64,000 nucleotides of DNA, from the NCBI RefSeq assembly GCF_014145225.1, contig NZ_JABVCQ010000014.1, positions 1-64,000 of the forward strand. Direction: 5' to 3'. Each line of letters begins with the position of its first letter. Positions within the stretch are counted from its first letter, which is position 1. The DNA is from Thiospirillum jenense. Lineage in GTDB: Bacteria > Pseudomonadota > Gammaproteobacteria > Chromatiales > Chromatiaceae. This document shows positions 1 through 9,534 of this stretch, one piece after another. A program made the translations under genes and the position numbers. The notes under the pieces are model-generated. The model ran no database searches. It had not been told where the DNA came from and saw only the letters and a program-made list of their open reading frames with translations.

Positions 1-2
1 AT

Positions 3-239
3 TATCGGTGTAAAAGCATTTCAATTCCACACAAAAAATCTAAAAATAAACCATTAACAAGTGAACAAAAAACTATCAATAAACAGCTTGCTTCAGAGCG
101 TATTTTTGTTGAGCATAGTATTGCTGGATTAAAGCGATTTCGTATTCTTTCAGATCGGCTCCGTATTCATAACTTTAATTTGTATGACAAAATTCTCGGT
201 GTTTGTGCTGGATTGTGGAATTTCAACCTAGCTAACTAG
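3..239 (+). mobile_element. IS5-family (DDE_Tnp_4-like) transposase, C-terminal end, cut by window edge
   Basis: An open frame enters from the left edge and ends at TAG 237-239, giving 78 residues. It reads like the C-terminus of IS5-group DDE transposases: a basic stretch (IPHKKSKNKPLTSEQK), then VEHSIAGLKRFRILSD carrying the presumed catalytic Glu of the DDE triad, then the closing CAGLWNFNL. The rest of the gene lies outside the window, so I cannot tell whether the element is intact. It borders a polysaccharide glycosyltransferase island, a common place for insertion sequences. Confidence 0.85.
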
Positions 240-254
240 CTGATTTTGCTAGTT
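234..254. terminator. Perfect 7-bp inverted repeat at the transposase stop codon
   Basis: AACTAGC and GCTAGTT face each other across a 7-base loop and include the transposase stop codon. The element lies between the plus-strand transposase and the convergent minus-strand glycosyltransferase. It could be a weak bidirectional terminator or part of the right end of the insertion sequence. There is no strong T-run, so the terminator reading is tentative. Confidence 0.3.
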
Positions 255-263
255 AAAACAACT

Positions 264-1031
264 CTAATGTTGGCGCAAAAAACGTAATAAACTTGTTACA
301 TGCCAAATGAGATAACGCCAATGACGATGACTGCTACGCTGGGCATGATGCACCACCGTTGCATGTGATGTCACTATGATCCCCCAGCCCGCTTGCCGAA
401 TACGAGCGCATAAATCTACGTCTTCATAATACAAATGATAACGCTCATCAAAACCTGCAACGGCACTAAATACGGCACGAGGAATTAACATAAACATGCC
501 CGCCACCCAATCTACTTCGCTATTCGGATTGAGCAACAATTGTCGAGCCAGATGCGTGCGATCTCGATTGATGCCAAGTACTTTTTTGAACAAAGACCAG
601 GGCGTCGGAAATGCCCGAGCACTGTCTTCAAGTTGACCAATTGCGTTAATGACTTGGGGGGCGATAATCCCGAGATTATTAACTATCTTGAATTGTGCCA
701 ATAGCACTGGAAAAGGATCGTGAATGAGCTGAATATCAGGATTGAGAATGCAGAACCATTCCCCTTGCGCCTGTTGAAATGCCATATTATGATTTGCAGC
801 AAATCCCCGCGGCTGTGAATTATGAATAATATGTACGGGAAATGGTAGCCGCCGGCTATCAATAAAATCAAGACTGTGCGGCAATGAGTTTGGTAAATTA
901 GCGGTAATGATTAACTCAATTGCAGTGGGTTGATGCTGTTGCAAACTCATTAACAACCGTTGTAATAACTCAGGTTGACCGTGACTCACGACCGATAAAC
1001 TGATTTGAATAGACTGCGACGACGTTGCCAT
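264..1031 (-). CDS. GT2 glycosyltransferase, WbbL/rhamnosyltransferase-like
   Basis: A 255-residue GT-A fold glycosyltransferase, probably cytoplasmic, adding a sugar to a lipid-linked O-antigen or exopolysaccharide. The frame opens with SLSVVSHGQPELL, the first strand and helix of family GT2. NPD at residues 97-99 stands in for the nucleotide-sugar/metal motif, and GFDERYHLYYEDVDL at 193-207 is the acceptor/base region typical of WbbL-type rhamnosyltransferases. The start overlaps the end of the upstream GT2 gene by 46 bases, which suggests translational coupling. The family is clear; donor and acceptor sugars are not. Confidence 0.85.
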   Translation of the reverse strand: MATSSQSIQISLSVVSHGQPELLQRLLMSLQQHQPTAIELIITANLPNSLPHSLDFIDSRRLPFPVHIIHNSQPRGFAANHNMAFQQAQGEWFCILNPDIQLIHDPFPVLLAQFKIVNNLGIIAPQVINAIGQLEDSARAFPTPWSLFKKVLGINRDRTHLARQLLLNPNSEVDWVAGMFMLIPRAVFSAVAGFDERYHLYYEDVDLCARIRQAGWGIIVTSHATVVHHAQRSSHRHWRYLIWHVTSLLRFLRQH

Positions 1032-2035
1032 GTGCGTAAAAATTGAACCGGATTACGTTTATCTAAAAGATGCCAAATGACACGCCAGCTCACTTGACGC
1101 TGCTGTTGAATGAGACGCCGCTGTTGCCAATACATTGGCAAGCCACGCAGTGCATCTATTTTTGCGCGTATAATGATTCTGCCTCGCCCGCGGCGCGTTA
1201 AAATTGCAATGGTGAATAGATTCAGTAGCACATGATATGGCAATAATAACCAGAATAAGACACCCGGCATATTTTTTATAAATGTCCAAACCAAGTTGCG
1301 ATGACCATGATACAGCGCAAAATCACTTTCTTGACTACCGCTGGTGGCTGATCCGACATGATAAGCAATGGCGCTTGGAATTAACAAACAGCGATAACCC
1401 GCTAATTGCAACCGAAATCCAAGATCAACGTCTTCAAAATAACAGAAATAACTGGTATCAAATCCACCAATGGTTAAAAACGAATCACGCCGATATAATG
1501 CCGCCGCTGCACATGCACTAAAAATCCATTCGGGTGCGGTTTTTGGCGTAATAACTTGATTATGATTGATGCGGGCGGCTAATCCACTCAAATGATATAG
1601 ATCACCATCACCGTCGAGGCGGGTGCGGTCATGGTGCATAATCAGACGACTGCCAAATACCGCAACATCATTGGGGGCTGTTTGGGCGGCATTCATTAAA
1701 TGTGCTAACCAATCTGGCGCCGGAAACGCATCTGGATTTAATAATGCAATCCACGCGCAATCAGTGCAAAGTGCTGCTAGTTCATTATTCGCTGCGGCAA
1801 ATCCAAGATTGGTTTCATTATGAATAAACAGCACGTCCGGGAATTGAACCTGCAAATCAGGCGGCAGCGGTGTTGTGCTGGCATTATCGGCAACAAGCAC
1901 CCGATAATTGCGGTAAGATTGCTGCATCACCGCCGTCAAACAGTCGCGCAATAATGCCCATGAATTCCAATTCACGATTAAAATCGCGCAACGGGGTGAT
2001 GTCATTAAAGATGCTGTCATTATGCAATAAACCAA
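986..2035 (-). CDS. GT2 glycosyltransferase, WbbL-like, second of a pair
   Basis: A GT2 enzyme of up to 349 residues. Visible motifs are the first strand (AILIVNWNSWALL), DN at 50-51, NLGFAAANN, the nucleotide-sugar motif NPD at 100-102 and the GGFDTSYFCYFEDVDL block near residue 195. A basic C-terminal tail after a hydrophobic stretch (GVLFWLLLPYHVLLNLF) may hold it at the inner membrane. Start codons at 2035, 2020 and 2005 are all possible; the last (MTSPRC) lies closest to the first strand and no strong ribosome site separates them. It is co-transcribed with the gene at 264-1031 and divergent from the large glycosyltransferase at 2079. Confidence 0.85.
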   Translation of the reverse strand: MVYCIMTASLMTSPRCAILIVNWNSWALLRDCLTAVMQQSYRNYRVLVADNASTTPLPPDLQVQFPDVLFIHNETNLGFAAANNELAALCTDCAWIALLNPDAFPAPDWLAHLMNAAQTAPNDVAVFGSRLIMHHDRTRLDGDGDLYHLSGLAARINHNQVITPKTAPEWIFSACAAAALYRRDSFLTIGGFDTSYFCYFEDVDLGFRLQLAGYRCLLIPSAIAYHVGSATSGSQESDFALYHGHRNLVWTFIKNMPGVLFWLLLPYHVLLNLFTIAILTRRGRGRIIIRAKIDALRGLPMYWQQRRLIQQQRQVSWRVIWHLLDKRNPVQFLRTWQRRRSLFKSVYRS

Positions 2036-2078
2036 TCGCGTCGTTGTTTATACCGCTCACGCAAATTATATTCGCGCC

Positions 2079-5000
2079 ATGTTCAATCACCAAGATCATC
2101 CGTCATTGCCATCATCATTGCCGCCTTTTAATACGCAACTCCCGAGTCACTCGCCGACGGTGTTAGCACATCATCGTGCCTTGCAAGCGCGTATTCGTGA
2201 ATTGCGTTATGAAGCACACCGCTGTGCCAGTCATGCCCGCCGATTAGAAATTGAAATAACAACGGCCGCCGCGCATGGGTTAAATCTCGAAGATCAATTG
2301 CGCGTTGTGAATGAACGGGTGACGCATTTAACAGCGAGTCAGCATCACACACGGCACAGATTTAATCGAGTATTTAATGCAACACAATCGGCAATTACGC
2401 GCCTTCAACAATTGCAGGATAGCGCGACCTGGTCAATTGCGCAACCCCTATTTTTATTAGAACGCCGCTGGCCGTTATTTCCGCGTTTATTAGCGCAATT
2501 CGGACGCTTTATTGCATGGTCATTGCGCTTACAATTACGGCAACAATTAACAGACCGCCGGCGAGCGCGGGCATTATTAGCGCACGGTGTCTTTGATGCT
2601 CATTGGTATGCGCGCACCTATCCTGATGTATTGACTTGGAATGCGCCGCTCGTGTTGCATTGGTTAAAAATCGGTTGGCAACAGGGGCGACAGCCGCATC
2701 CGTTATTTGATGTGCAATGGTATTTAATGCAGCAGCCATCATTGGAACAACAATTAAAAACTGCACGGTTTCCACACGCTACTGATCCACTCACCCATTA
2801 TTTATTATTTGGCGAACGCGCTGGTTATTCGCCCCATCCGTTATTCGATCCGCAGTGGTATTTAATGCAAAATTCCGATGTCGCTGCATTACAAAATGTG
2901 AATGCGTGGCAGCATTATGTCCACATCGGTGAATGTGAAGGGCGCGATCCACATCCATTATTCTCCACCGCCTGGTATTTAAAACAATTATCACCCAATG
3001 ATGCGACTGGTATTCAACATCCATTGCAGCATTATCTAATGATCGGTGCGCAATCGGGATTAAGTCCGCATCCGTTATTTGACACCGCGTGGTATTGGCA
3101 GCACTATCCCGATATTGCGGCATCGGGAATAGACCCATTGCAGCATTATTTGCGTGATGGTGCGCACGAAGGGCGTGATCCTAATCCGTTGTTTGATTCG
3201 GATTGGTACGTTGCGCAGGCGCAGCTTGCAATTGACATCAATCCATTACGTCATTATTTAGAATACGGCGCGGCGGCAGGCGATGCACCCCATCCATTGT
3301 TTGATTCAACTTGGTATTTAGCCAATAATCCCGATGTGCGCGGCAGTGGGCAGAATCCATTAGCGCATTATTTGCATCATGGTGCGTATGAAGAGCGTGA
3401 TCCCAGCCCCCAGTTTAATACCGCTGGTTATTTGCGTCATTATCCACATGTGCGCGATCAACATCTCAATCCATTAGTGCATTTTATTATTCATCATGGC
3501 GGGCGCAATCCCGAACAGTGGGGCGGCAGTTATCCGACAATTGCGTCAACTCATCCCAATTCTCCCGACACCGCATTAGCGGCTGTATTAGGTCAATCAC
3601 ACCCATTAGCATATTTGCATCAATTCTATCCCAGTGCGCGTTTTGCTAATGATCCTAGTGCATTTCAACCGTCCATTACCGTGATTGTGCCGAATTTTAA
3701 TCACGCATCGTATTTACGTCAGCGGCTGGATAGCATTTACAATCAAACCTATCCCATTGCTGAAATTGTCTTATTAGATGACGCTTCAACCGACGATAGC
3801 CGCGCCATTTTAATGGAATATGCCAGTCGTGATGCTGCTCGCACTCGCATTGTATTTAATTCAGAACCCTCGGGCGGCGCATTTCGACAATGGCAGCGCG
3901 GGATTGAATTGGCGACCTCCGAATTGATTTGGATTGCGGAAAGTGATGATTGGTGTCAACCAGATTTTCTTGCCAAATTAGTCCCGTTTTTTATGGACGA
4001 GGCAGTGCAATTAGCCTATTCAAAATCGCAGTTTATTGATGAAAATAATTGCCCAACCGCGTTTTGCTGCGAGGATTATCTAGCCGAATTATCGCCAATA
4101 CGCTGGTCACTGCCCTATGTTGAAACGGCGCACCGCGAGGTGTGTGAATATTTAGGGCGTAAAAATACCATTCCAAATGTCAGCGCGGTGGTATTTCGCA
4201 AACCTGACCTGCGTCAATTATTAAAAACCGCCTGGCGTGATCTGCGTATTTGCGGTGATTGGCTATTTTATCTATACGTTTTGCGCGGCGGTAAATTGGC
4301 TTATACATCGGCAACCACCAATTATTATCGCCTACATTCGAGTAATTCATCCGCCGCCACCTATCGCACGCCCAATTATTATCAAGAACACGCGCTCATT
4401 GCCAGTGAAATAGCGCGGTTATACGCTGTGCCAGATGACACGCTCACTGCTCATCGCCAATATGTTGCGCGGTTTTATCGTGACAATGCGAATGAATTAG
4501 AAGGGCAGGGCATGAGTTTTCCATTGCTGTATAATCAAACGCAAATCATGGCCGCCGCGCAGCAACGCCGTCCCACTGTATTAATGGCGATTTTCGGTTT
4601 TGCCACCGGTGGCGGTGAGGTATTTCCAATTCGATTAGCGAACGAATTGCAGTACGCTAATTACACTGTGACCGTGTTTAATTTCGCCGGGGAGCCATTT
4701 AATACAGCGGTACGGCAATTATTAAATCCGACCATTCCAGTCATAGAGCGTAATGCGTGGTTTCCCAGTGTGGCATGGTTAATTGATGCGTTTGGAATTG
4801 ATGTCGTGCATTCACATCATGCCAGCGTGGATCAGGTCGTGGCATTAGCGAAAGCAGAAACAGTGCAAGCATTTCGTCATGTGGTGACAATGCACGGGAT
4901 GTATGAAGGCATGGCGCCCTGGTTATTTCAATTGATGTTGGAACAAATTGGCGATCAGGTAGATACTTGGGTGACAATTGCGGATAAGAATCTCACCCCG

Positions 5001-5684
5001 TTCATTGCCGCAGGTGCTTATCAACCCGAGCGGTTTATTCGCATTCCCAATGGCATGTCATTCGCGCCCTTCACGCCCATTGAGCGCGCTACGCTGGGAT
5101 TAAATGATTCCGCATTTGTCGTGTGTTTGGCCAGTCGCGCCATTGCCGAAAAGGGTTGGCGAGCGGCGATTGCCATTGTCACCCGCGCCCGCGAACTGAG
5201 CGGCCGTGATATTCAGTTGTTATTACTCGGGGATGGCGTGATTTATGATGAATTGCGCACGGAATCAGTGCCGCCGTATGTGCAGTTATTAGGATTTGTC
5301 GCGCAGCCGGTGGCGTATTTTGCATTAGCCGATGTTGGCTTATTGCCGAGTACGTTTAAAGGCGAAAGTTTCCCGCTGACGTTAATTGAATGCCTCGTTG
5401 CCGGGCGACCGTTCATTGCCAGTGATTTAGGCGAAGTGCGGCAGATGTTGACCAGTGATAATGGCAATTTGGCCGGCTGTTTAATTGATGTGAGCAATGG
5501 CGTGGTGCCAATTGAGACGACGGCAGAACAGGTGGCGTTATTAGCCACGAATAATGAATTATATGCTCGCCAAGCTGAATTAGCGCGGCAGATTGCGCCG
5601 CGTTTTGATTTAACAACGATTATGCAGCAATACGCGGCGGTGTATGAATTGTCGCCAAATTTTTGCGCAACGGTACAGACTTAA
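2079..5684 (+). CDS. Large multidomain glycosyltransferase: coiled coil, eight HPLFD-WYL repeats, GT2 and GT4 domains
   Basis: A 1201-residue protein, probably a bifunctional polysaccharide synthase. Residues ~25-90 are rich in heptad-like Arg/Leu/Glu and look coiled. Residues ~170-480 hold eight repeats of about 38-45 residues with the pattern PLFDxxWYLxxxPDV...PLxHYLxxGxxEGRxPH. From residue ~531 a GT2 domain begins (ITVIVPNFNHASYL, VLLDDASTDDS, and ESDDW as the DxD-like site). From ~832 a GT4 domain begins (FGFATGGGEVFPIRLANEL) with the Ex7E retaining-transferase motif GESFPLTLIE near 1095. An inverting and a retaining transferase in one chain suggests addition of two sugars in sequence. 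The repeats may bind carbohydrate or organise partner enzymes; that is inference. Confidence 0.88.
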   Translation: MFNHQDHPSLPSSLPPFNTQLPSHSPTVLAHHRALQARIRELRYEAHRCASHARRLEIEITTAAAHGLNLEDQLRVVNERVTHLTASQHHTRHRFNRVFNATQSAITRLQQLQDSATWSIAQPLFLLERRWPLFPRLLAQFGRFIAWSLRLQLRQQLTDRRRARALLAHGVFDAHWYARTYPDVLTWNAPLVLHWLKIGWQQGRQPHPLFDVQWYLMQQPSLEQQLKTARFPHATDPLTHYLLFGERAGYSPHPLFDPQWYLMQNSDVAALQNVNAWQHYVHIGECEGRDPHPLFSTAWYLKQLSPNDATGIQHPLQHYLMIGAQSGLSPHPLFDTAWYWQHYPDIAASGIDPLQHYLRDGAHEGRDPNPLFDSDWYVAQAQLAIDINPLRHYLEYGAAAGDAPHPLFDSTWYLANNPDVRGSGQNPLAHYLHHGAYEERDPSPQFNTAGYLRHYPHVRDQHLNPLVHFIIHHGGRNPEQWGGSYPTIASTHPNSPDTALAAVLGQSHPLAYLHQFYPSARFANDPSAFQPSITVIVPNFNHASYLRQRLDSIYNQTYPIAEIVLLDDASTDDSRAILMEYASRDAARTRIVFNSEPSGGAFRQWQRGIELATSELIWIAESDDWCQPDFLAKLVPFFMDEAVQLAYSKSQFIDENNCPTAFCCEDYLAELSPIRWSLPYVETAHREVCEYLGRKNTIPNVSAVVFRKPDLRQLLKTAWRDLRICGDWLFYLYVLRGGKLAYTSATTNYYRLHSSNSSAATYRTPNYYQEHALIASEIARLYAVPDDTLTAHRQYVARFYRDNANELEGQGMSFPLLYNQTQIMAAAQQRRPTVLMAIFGFATGGGEVFPIRLANELQYANYTVTVFNFAGEPFNTAVRQLLNPTIPVIERNAWFPSVAWLIDAFGIDVVHSHHASVDQVVALAKAETVQAFRHVVTMHGMYEGMAPWLFQLMLEQIGDQVDTWVTIADKNLTPFIAAGAYQPERFIRIPNGMSFAPFTPIERATLGLNDSAFVVCLASRAIAEKGWRAAIAIVTRARELSGRDIQLLLLGDGVIYDELRTESVPPYVQLLGFVAQPVAYFALADVGLLPSTFKGESFPLTLIECLVAGRPFIASDLGEVRQMLTSDNGNLAGCLIDVSNGVVPIETTAEQVALLATNNELYARQAELARQIAPRFDLTTIMQQYAAVYELSPNFCATVQT
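2587..3513 (+). repeat. Eight coding repeats (HPLFD-WYL type) inside the large glycosyltransferase
   Basis: Units start at VFDAHWYARTYPDV, then PLFDVQWYLMQQ, PLFDPQWYLMQN, PLFSTAWYLKQL, PLFDTAWYWQHY, PLFDSDWYVAQ, PLFDSTWYLANN and PQFNTAGYLRHY. Each continues to a PLxHYLxxG block and a degenerate EGRDPHP hinge. The nucleotide copies are diverged, so the array is old and under protein-level constraint rather than a recent expansion. Similar repeats occur in other bacterial surface-polysaccharide glycosyltransferases. Confidence 0.85.
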
Positions 5685-5759
5685 ACGGCGCAGTGGTTTT
5701 ATAATCCCGCTCTGTGCGATCTTGTCCACTGTCATTTTTTTGATACAGGTAATTGATGT

Positions 5760-6011
5760 ATGCTCGATGCAAAACAACTTGATGATCTCGCCCGGCGGCT
5801 CACGCAAGCCCTGCCCAAAGGCTTGCAGGCGTTGCAGGAGGATGCGCAACGTAGCTTGCGCGCAACACTGGAGTTAGGGTTAACGCAACTGAATCTCGTC
5901 ACGCGGGAGGAATTCGACGTGCAGGCGGCGGTGTTGGCACGCTCGCGCAGTCGCCTGGAGCAATTGGAGGCGCGGGTGTTGGAACTGGAAGCGCGGTTGG
6001 CGCGGCAGTGA
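5760..6011 (+). CDS. ubiK: UbiK, ubiquinone biosynthesis accessory factor (YqiC/BMFP family)
   Basis: An 83-residue helical protein of the BMFP/UbiK family, needed for efficient aerobic ubiquinone synthesis with the UbiJ/Ubi complex. Residues 1-45 contain the amphipathic helix (LDDLARRLTQALPKGLQALQED) proposed to touch membranes. Residues ~47-83 are the conserved trimeric coiled coil (LVTREEFDVQAAVLARSR followed by LEQLEARVLELEARL). It sits 46 bp upstream of comM, the order seen in many gammaproteobacteria. Confidence 0.93.
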   Translation: MLDAKQLDDLARRLTQALPKGLQALQEDAQRSLRATLELGLTQLNLVTREEFDVQAAVLARSRSRLEQLEARVLELEARLARQ

Positions 6012-6057
6012 GCGGCGCACCATAAATCGTTGTTAAACAATTAGTTAGGTTAATTCA

Positions 6058-7593
6058 GTGGGTTTGTGCATTCTTTACAGCCGCGCCCCGGACGGCATCC
6101 GTGCGCCCGAAGTGATCGTCGAAGTGCAGTCCAGCGGTGGTCTGCCGGCGCTGTCCATCGTCGGATTACCCGAAATGGCGGTGCGCGAAAGCAAAGATCG
6201 GGTGCGCGGCGCGTTGGGCAACAGTCGCCTGTTATTTCCTGACGGGCGCATCACCATCAACCTCGCGCCCGCCGATTTGCCCAAAGAGGGCGGGCGATTT
6301 GACCTGCCCATCGCCGTCGGCATCCTCGGTGCGACGGCGCAAATTCAAACGCAACCCCTTACCCAGCATGAATTTTTAGGCGAACTGGCGTTGTCGGGTG
6401 AACTGCGCGCGGTCGCCGGGGTACTGCCCGCCGCGCTCGCCGCCCGCACCGCCGGCCGTGCATTAATTGTGCCGCGTGATAATGCCGCCGAAGCCGCGCT
6501 GGTGCGTGATTTGGTGGTGTATCCGGCCGATCATCTGCTCGAAGTGTGCGCCCATTTGAACGGGATGGCGCCGCTAACGCGCTACATCGCCGCCGATCCG
6601 GCCGAATTGTCGCCGCCGCCGTCACCCGATTTGTCCGATGTGCGCGGTCAACCGCACGCCAAACGGGCGTTGGAAATTGCCGCCGCCGGCGCGCACAGTC
6701 TGCTATTTATCGGCCCGCCCGGTACCGGAAAATCCATGTTAGCCATGCGTTTACCCGGGATTTTGCCCGAGTTGACCGAAGCCGAGGCGCTAGAAACCGC
6801 CGCGATTCGCTCGGTCGCCGGCCAACTGCACCGCTTTGATCCGGCGTATTTTCGCCAGCGCCCATTTCGCGCCCCGCATCACACCGCCAGCGGTGCGGCG
6901 CTCGTCGGCGGTGGCAGCACCCCGCGTCCGGGCGAAATTTCGCTGGCGCATCACGGCGTGTTGTTTTTAGACGAATTGCCCGAATTCGACCGCCGCGTGT
7001 TGGAAGTGCTGCGCGAACCGCTCGAATCGGGGCGCATTCACATTTCCCGCGCCGCCCGCCAAGCCGAATTTCCCGCGCATTTTCAATTAGTTGCCGCGAT
7101 GAATCCCTGCCCGTGCGGCTACTTGGGCGACCTGAGCGGCCGCTGTCACTGCACCGCCGACCAAGTCGCCCGCTACCGCGCCCGCATTTCCGGCCCGTTA
7201 CTTGATCGCATTGACATGCAAATCGAAGTCCCGCGCCTGCCCGCCGAACAATTGACCAACAACCGCCTCGGCAGTGAAACCACGGCCGCCGTGCGGGCGC
7301 GTGTGGCGGCGGCGCGACAACGGCAGCAGGAACGCACGGGAATGCCAAATGCGCAATTAACCCCGCCGTTAATTGATCGGGATTGTCAATTAGATGACAC
7401 GGGGCAGCGATTATTAAGTGAAGCAATGGCGCGATTGGCATTATCAGCGCGGGCGTATCATCGGATATTAAAAGTTGCCCGCACCATTGCCGATTTAGAT
7501 GGCCGCGACTCCATTACCATTACACATTTAAGTGAAGCCATTGGGTATCGGCGATTAGATCGCAATACCGCGCCCCCGCCACGACGCAATTAA
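6058..7593 (+). CDS. comM: ComM/YifB-type AAA+ helicase (Mg-chelatase-like)
   Basis: A 511-residue protein of the YifB/ComM family, a hexameric AAA+ helicase that promotes branch migration during integration of transformed DNA. It has an N-terminal Lon-protease-like domain (residues 1-~170), Walker A GPPGTGKS near 219-226, Walker B VLFLDELPEF near 301, the family signature NPCPCGYLGD with the following CHC cysteines, and a C-terminal Mg_chelatase_C helical domain. The start is GTG at 6058; full length agrees with the family. Base composition changes visibly near 7330: the last ~90 codons use TTA and ATT much more than the upstream part. It implies a capacity for transformation, but no other competence gene is in view. 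Confidence 0.95.
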   Translation: MGLCILYSRAPDGIRAPEVIVEVQSSGGLPALSIVGLPEMAVRESKDRVRGALGNSRLLFPDGRITINLAPADLPKEGGRFDLPIAVGILGATAQIQTQPLTQHEFLGELALSGELRAVAGVLPAALAARTAGRALIVPRDNAAEAALVRDLVVYPADHLLEVCAHLNGMAPLTRYIAADPAELSPPPSPDLSDVRGQPHAKRALEIAAAGAHSLLFIGPPGTGKSMLAMRLPGILPELTEAEALETAAIRSVAGQLHRFDPAYFRQRPFRAPHHTASGAALVGGGSTPRPGEISLAHHGVLFLDELPEFDRRVLEVLREPLESGRIHISRAARQAEFPAHFQLVAAMNPCPCGYLGDLSGRCHCTADQVARYRARISGPLLDRIDMQIEVPRLPAEQLTNNRLGSETTAAVRARVAAARQRQQERTGMPNAQLTPPLIDRDCQLDDTGQRLLSEAMARLALSARAYHRILKVARTIADLDGRDSITITHLSEAIGYRRLDRNTAPPPRRN

Positions 7594-7596
7594 CCT

Positions 7597-9534
7597 ATGC
7601 TGGAATTCATTAACGTCAGCCTCCGCCGCGGCAGTAAATTATTATTTGCCGATGTCAATTTGCGCATTTATCCCGGGCATAAGGTCGGGATTGTTGGTGC
7701 GAATGGCTGCGGCAAATCGAGTTTATTTGCGTTAATTAACGGCGAATTAACCAGCGACAGCGGCGACGTGCGCATTCCAATTCACTGGCAATTCGCACAA
7801 GTGGCACAGCACACGCCAACTGGTGCGCAAACCGCATTAGACTTTGTCATGGATGGCGATGCCGAATTGCGCGCTATTCAACGCGCATTAAATGACGCGC
7901 ATGACCACAATGATGGGGTGCAACAAGGTTTATTACACGAACGGCTCGATCATATTGGTGGTTATACGGCCGAAAGCCGCGCCGCGCAATTATTAAATGG
8001 ACTGGGGTTTCAAGCGGATGATGAACAGCGGCCGGTCAATCAATTCTCCGGCGGCTGGCGGATGCGCTTGGCATTAGCGCAGGCGTTAATGTGTCGCTCG
8101 GATGTTTTATTATTAGATGAGCCGACTAATCATTTAGATTTGGATGCCGTGATTTGGTTAGAAAGCTGGTTGCGCAATTACCCCGGCACCCTTTTGTTAA
8201 TTTCCCATGACCGCGATTTTCTTGACGCCATTACGGGTCAAATTGCGCATATTGATAATGGGCAAATACGCCTATATGCGGGGAATTATTCGGCTTTTGA
8301 ACGCCAGCGCGCTGAACAACTTGCCCAACAACACGCCGCTTATATTAAACAACAGCGCGATATTGCCGACATTCAACAATTTGTGACGCGGTTTCGTGCT
8401 AAAGCCACCAAAGCACGGCAAGCGCAAAGCCGATTAAAAACATTAGAACGGATGGAATTGATTGCCCCCGCGCATGTTGATTCGCCGTTTCATTTCACCT
8501 TTATTGCCCCGCCGCAAGCACCGCATCCGTTATTGCAATTAGAGCGCGTCACCATTGGCTATGCTGACCAGCCGCTCTTTCAATCATTGTCATTAACGCT
8601 GGTGCCGGGGCAGCGCGTTGCATTATTAGGACCGAATGGTGCTGGCAAATCCACGTTAATTAAAACATTGGCGGGTGTATTAACGCCGCTGGCGGGTCAT
8701 TATCAAGCCGCGCAGGGCTTGCGTATTGGATATTTCGCGCAACATCAAATGGATCAATTGCACCCGGATGATTCACCATTAACACATGTGCGCCGTCTTG
8801 ATCCCGACCGTCCCGAGCAACAATTGCGCGATTATTTGGGTGGTTTTCATTTCAGTGGTGACATGGCTACCACCGCCGTGCGGCCGTTTTCTGGGGGTGA
8901 AAAAGCGCGGTTAGCATTAGCGTTGATGATTTATCAGCGCCCCAATTTATTATTATTAGATGAGCCAACCAATCATTTAGATTTGGACATGCGCCATGCC
9001 TTGACTACCGCATTGCAAGACTTTGCCGGCGCAATGATTTTAGTCTCGCATGATCGGCATTTATTACGCGCTACCTGTGATGAATTATGGCTGGTATTGG
9101 GCGGCAAGATCACGCCATTTAATGAGAGTTTGGATGAATACCCGGCGTGGTTGGCAACGCAGCAGGCGGCATTTGCATTTAATCAGGTGAATGGCGTTAA
9201 TCAATCAGCGGCGGCAAATAAAATCGCCGGGCGTAAAGAACAACGGCAGCGCAGTGCCGATACGCGGCAACGCTTGCAACCATTACGGCAACAGTTGCGG
9301 GTAATTGAAACGCAATTGGCGAAATTGACCGATCAACAAACGGCATTAGAACAAGCATTAGCCGCACCGGCATTGTATGAAGAAACGGCCAAATCTCAAT
9401 TATTAAAATTGATTAAAAACAAACAGCAGGTTGATAGCGAGTTGGCGGCATTAGAACAAGAATGGTTAGAAAAAACCATTGCATTAGAAGCCGCGCAAGC
9501 AGAATTGGATGCAATGGGGAGTGGTGACGGATGA
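7597..9534 (+). CDS. yheS: ABC-F ATPase, YheS-like ribosome-associated factor
   Basis: A 645-residue protein with two ABC cassettes and no membrane segment, the layout of ABC-F translation factors. Cassette 1: Walker A GANGCGKS at 34-41, signature FSGGWRMRLALAQAL near 150, Walker B LLLDEPTNHLDLDA near 170. Linker: the P-site interaction helix region rich in Arg/Lys/Gln (FVTRFRAKATKARQAQSRL). Cassette 2: GPNGAGKS near 346 and FSGGEKARLALAL with LLLLDEPTNHLDL near 435-463. A charged coiled-coil tail covers ~545-645. The start lies three bases after the comM stop, so the two are probably co-transcribed. YheS fits better than Uup because of the N-terminal MLEFINVSLRRGSKLLF. Confidence 0.92.
   Translation: MLEFINVSLRRGSKLLFADVNLRIYPGHKVGIVGANGCGKSSLFALINGELTSDSGDVRIPIHWQFAQVAQHTPTGAQTALDFVMDGDAELRAIQRALNDAHDHNDGVQQGLLHERLDHIGGYTAESRAAQLLNGLGFQADDEQRPVNQFSGGWRMRLALAQALMCRSDVLLLDEPTNHLDLDAVIWLESWLRNYPGTLLLISHDRDFLDAITGQIAHIDNGQIRLYAGNYSAFERQRAEQLAQQHAAYIKQQRDIADIQQFVTRFRAKATKARQAQSRLKTLERMELIAPAHVDSPFHFTFIAPPQAPHPLLQLERVTIGYADQPLFQSLSLTLVPGQRVALLGPNGAGKSTLIKTLAGVLTPLAGHYQAAQGLRIGYFAQHQMDQLHPDDSPLTHVRRLDPDRPEQQLRDYLGGFHFSGDMATTAVRPFSGGEKARLALALMIYQRPNLLLLDEPTNHLDLDMRHALTTALQDFAGAMILVSHDRHLLRATCDELWLVLGGKITPFNESLDEYPAWLATQQAAFAFNQVNGVNQSAAANKIAGRKEQRQRSADTRQRLQPLRQQLRVIETQLAKLTDQQTALEQALAAPALYEETAKSQLLKLIKNKQQVDSELAALEQEWLEKTIALEAAQAELDAMGSGDG

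Noticed and set aside
2587-3513. Periodic array that could be mistaken for CRISPR
   Set aside because: Repeats are coding, diverged at nucleotide level and longer than CRISPR units; no cas genes in the window.
6707-7441. 244-codon minus-strand frame inside comM
   Set aside because: Antisense to Walker and CPCG motifs of comM; composition is Arg/Gly-rich shadow sequence.
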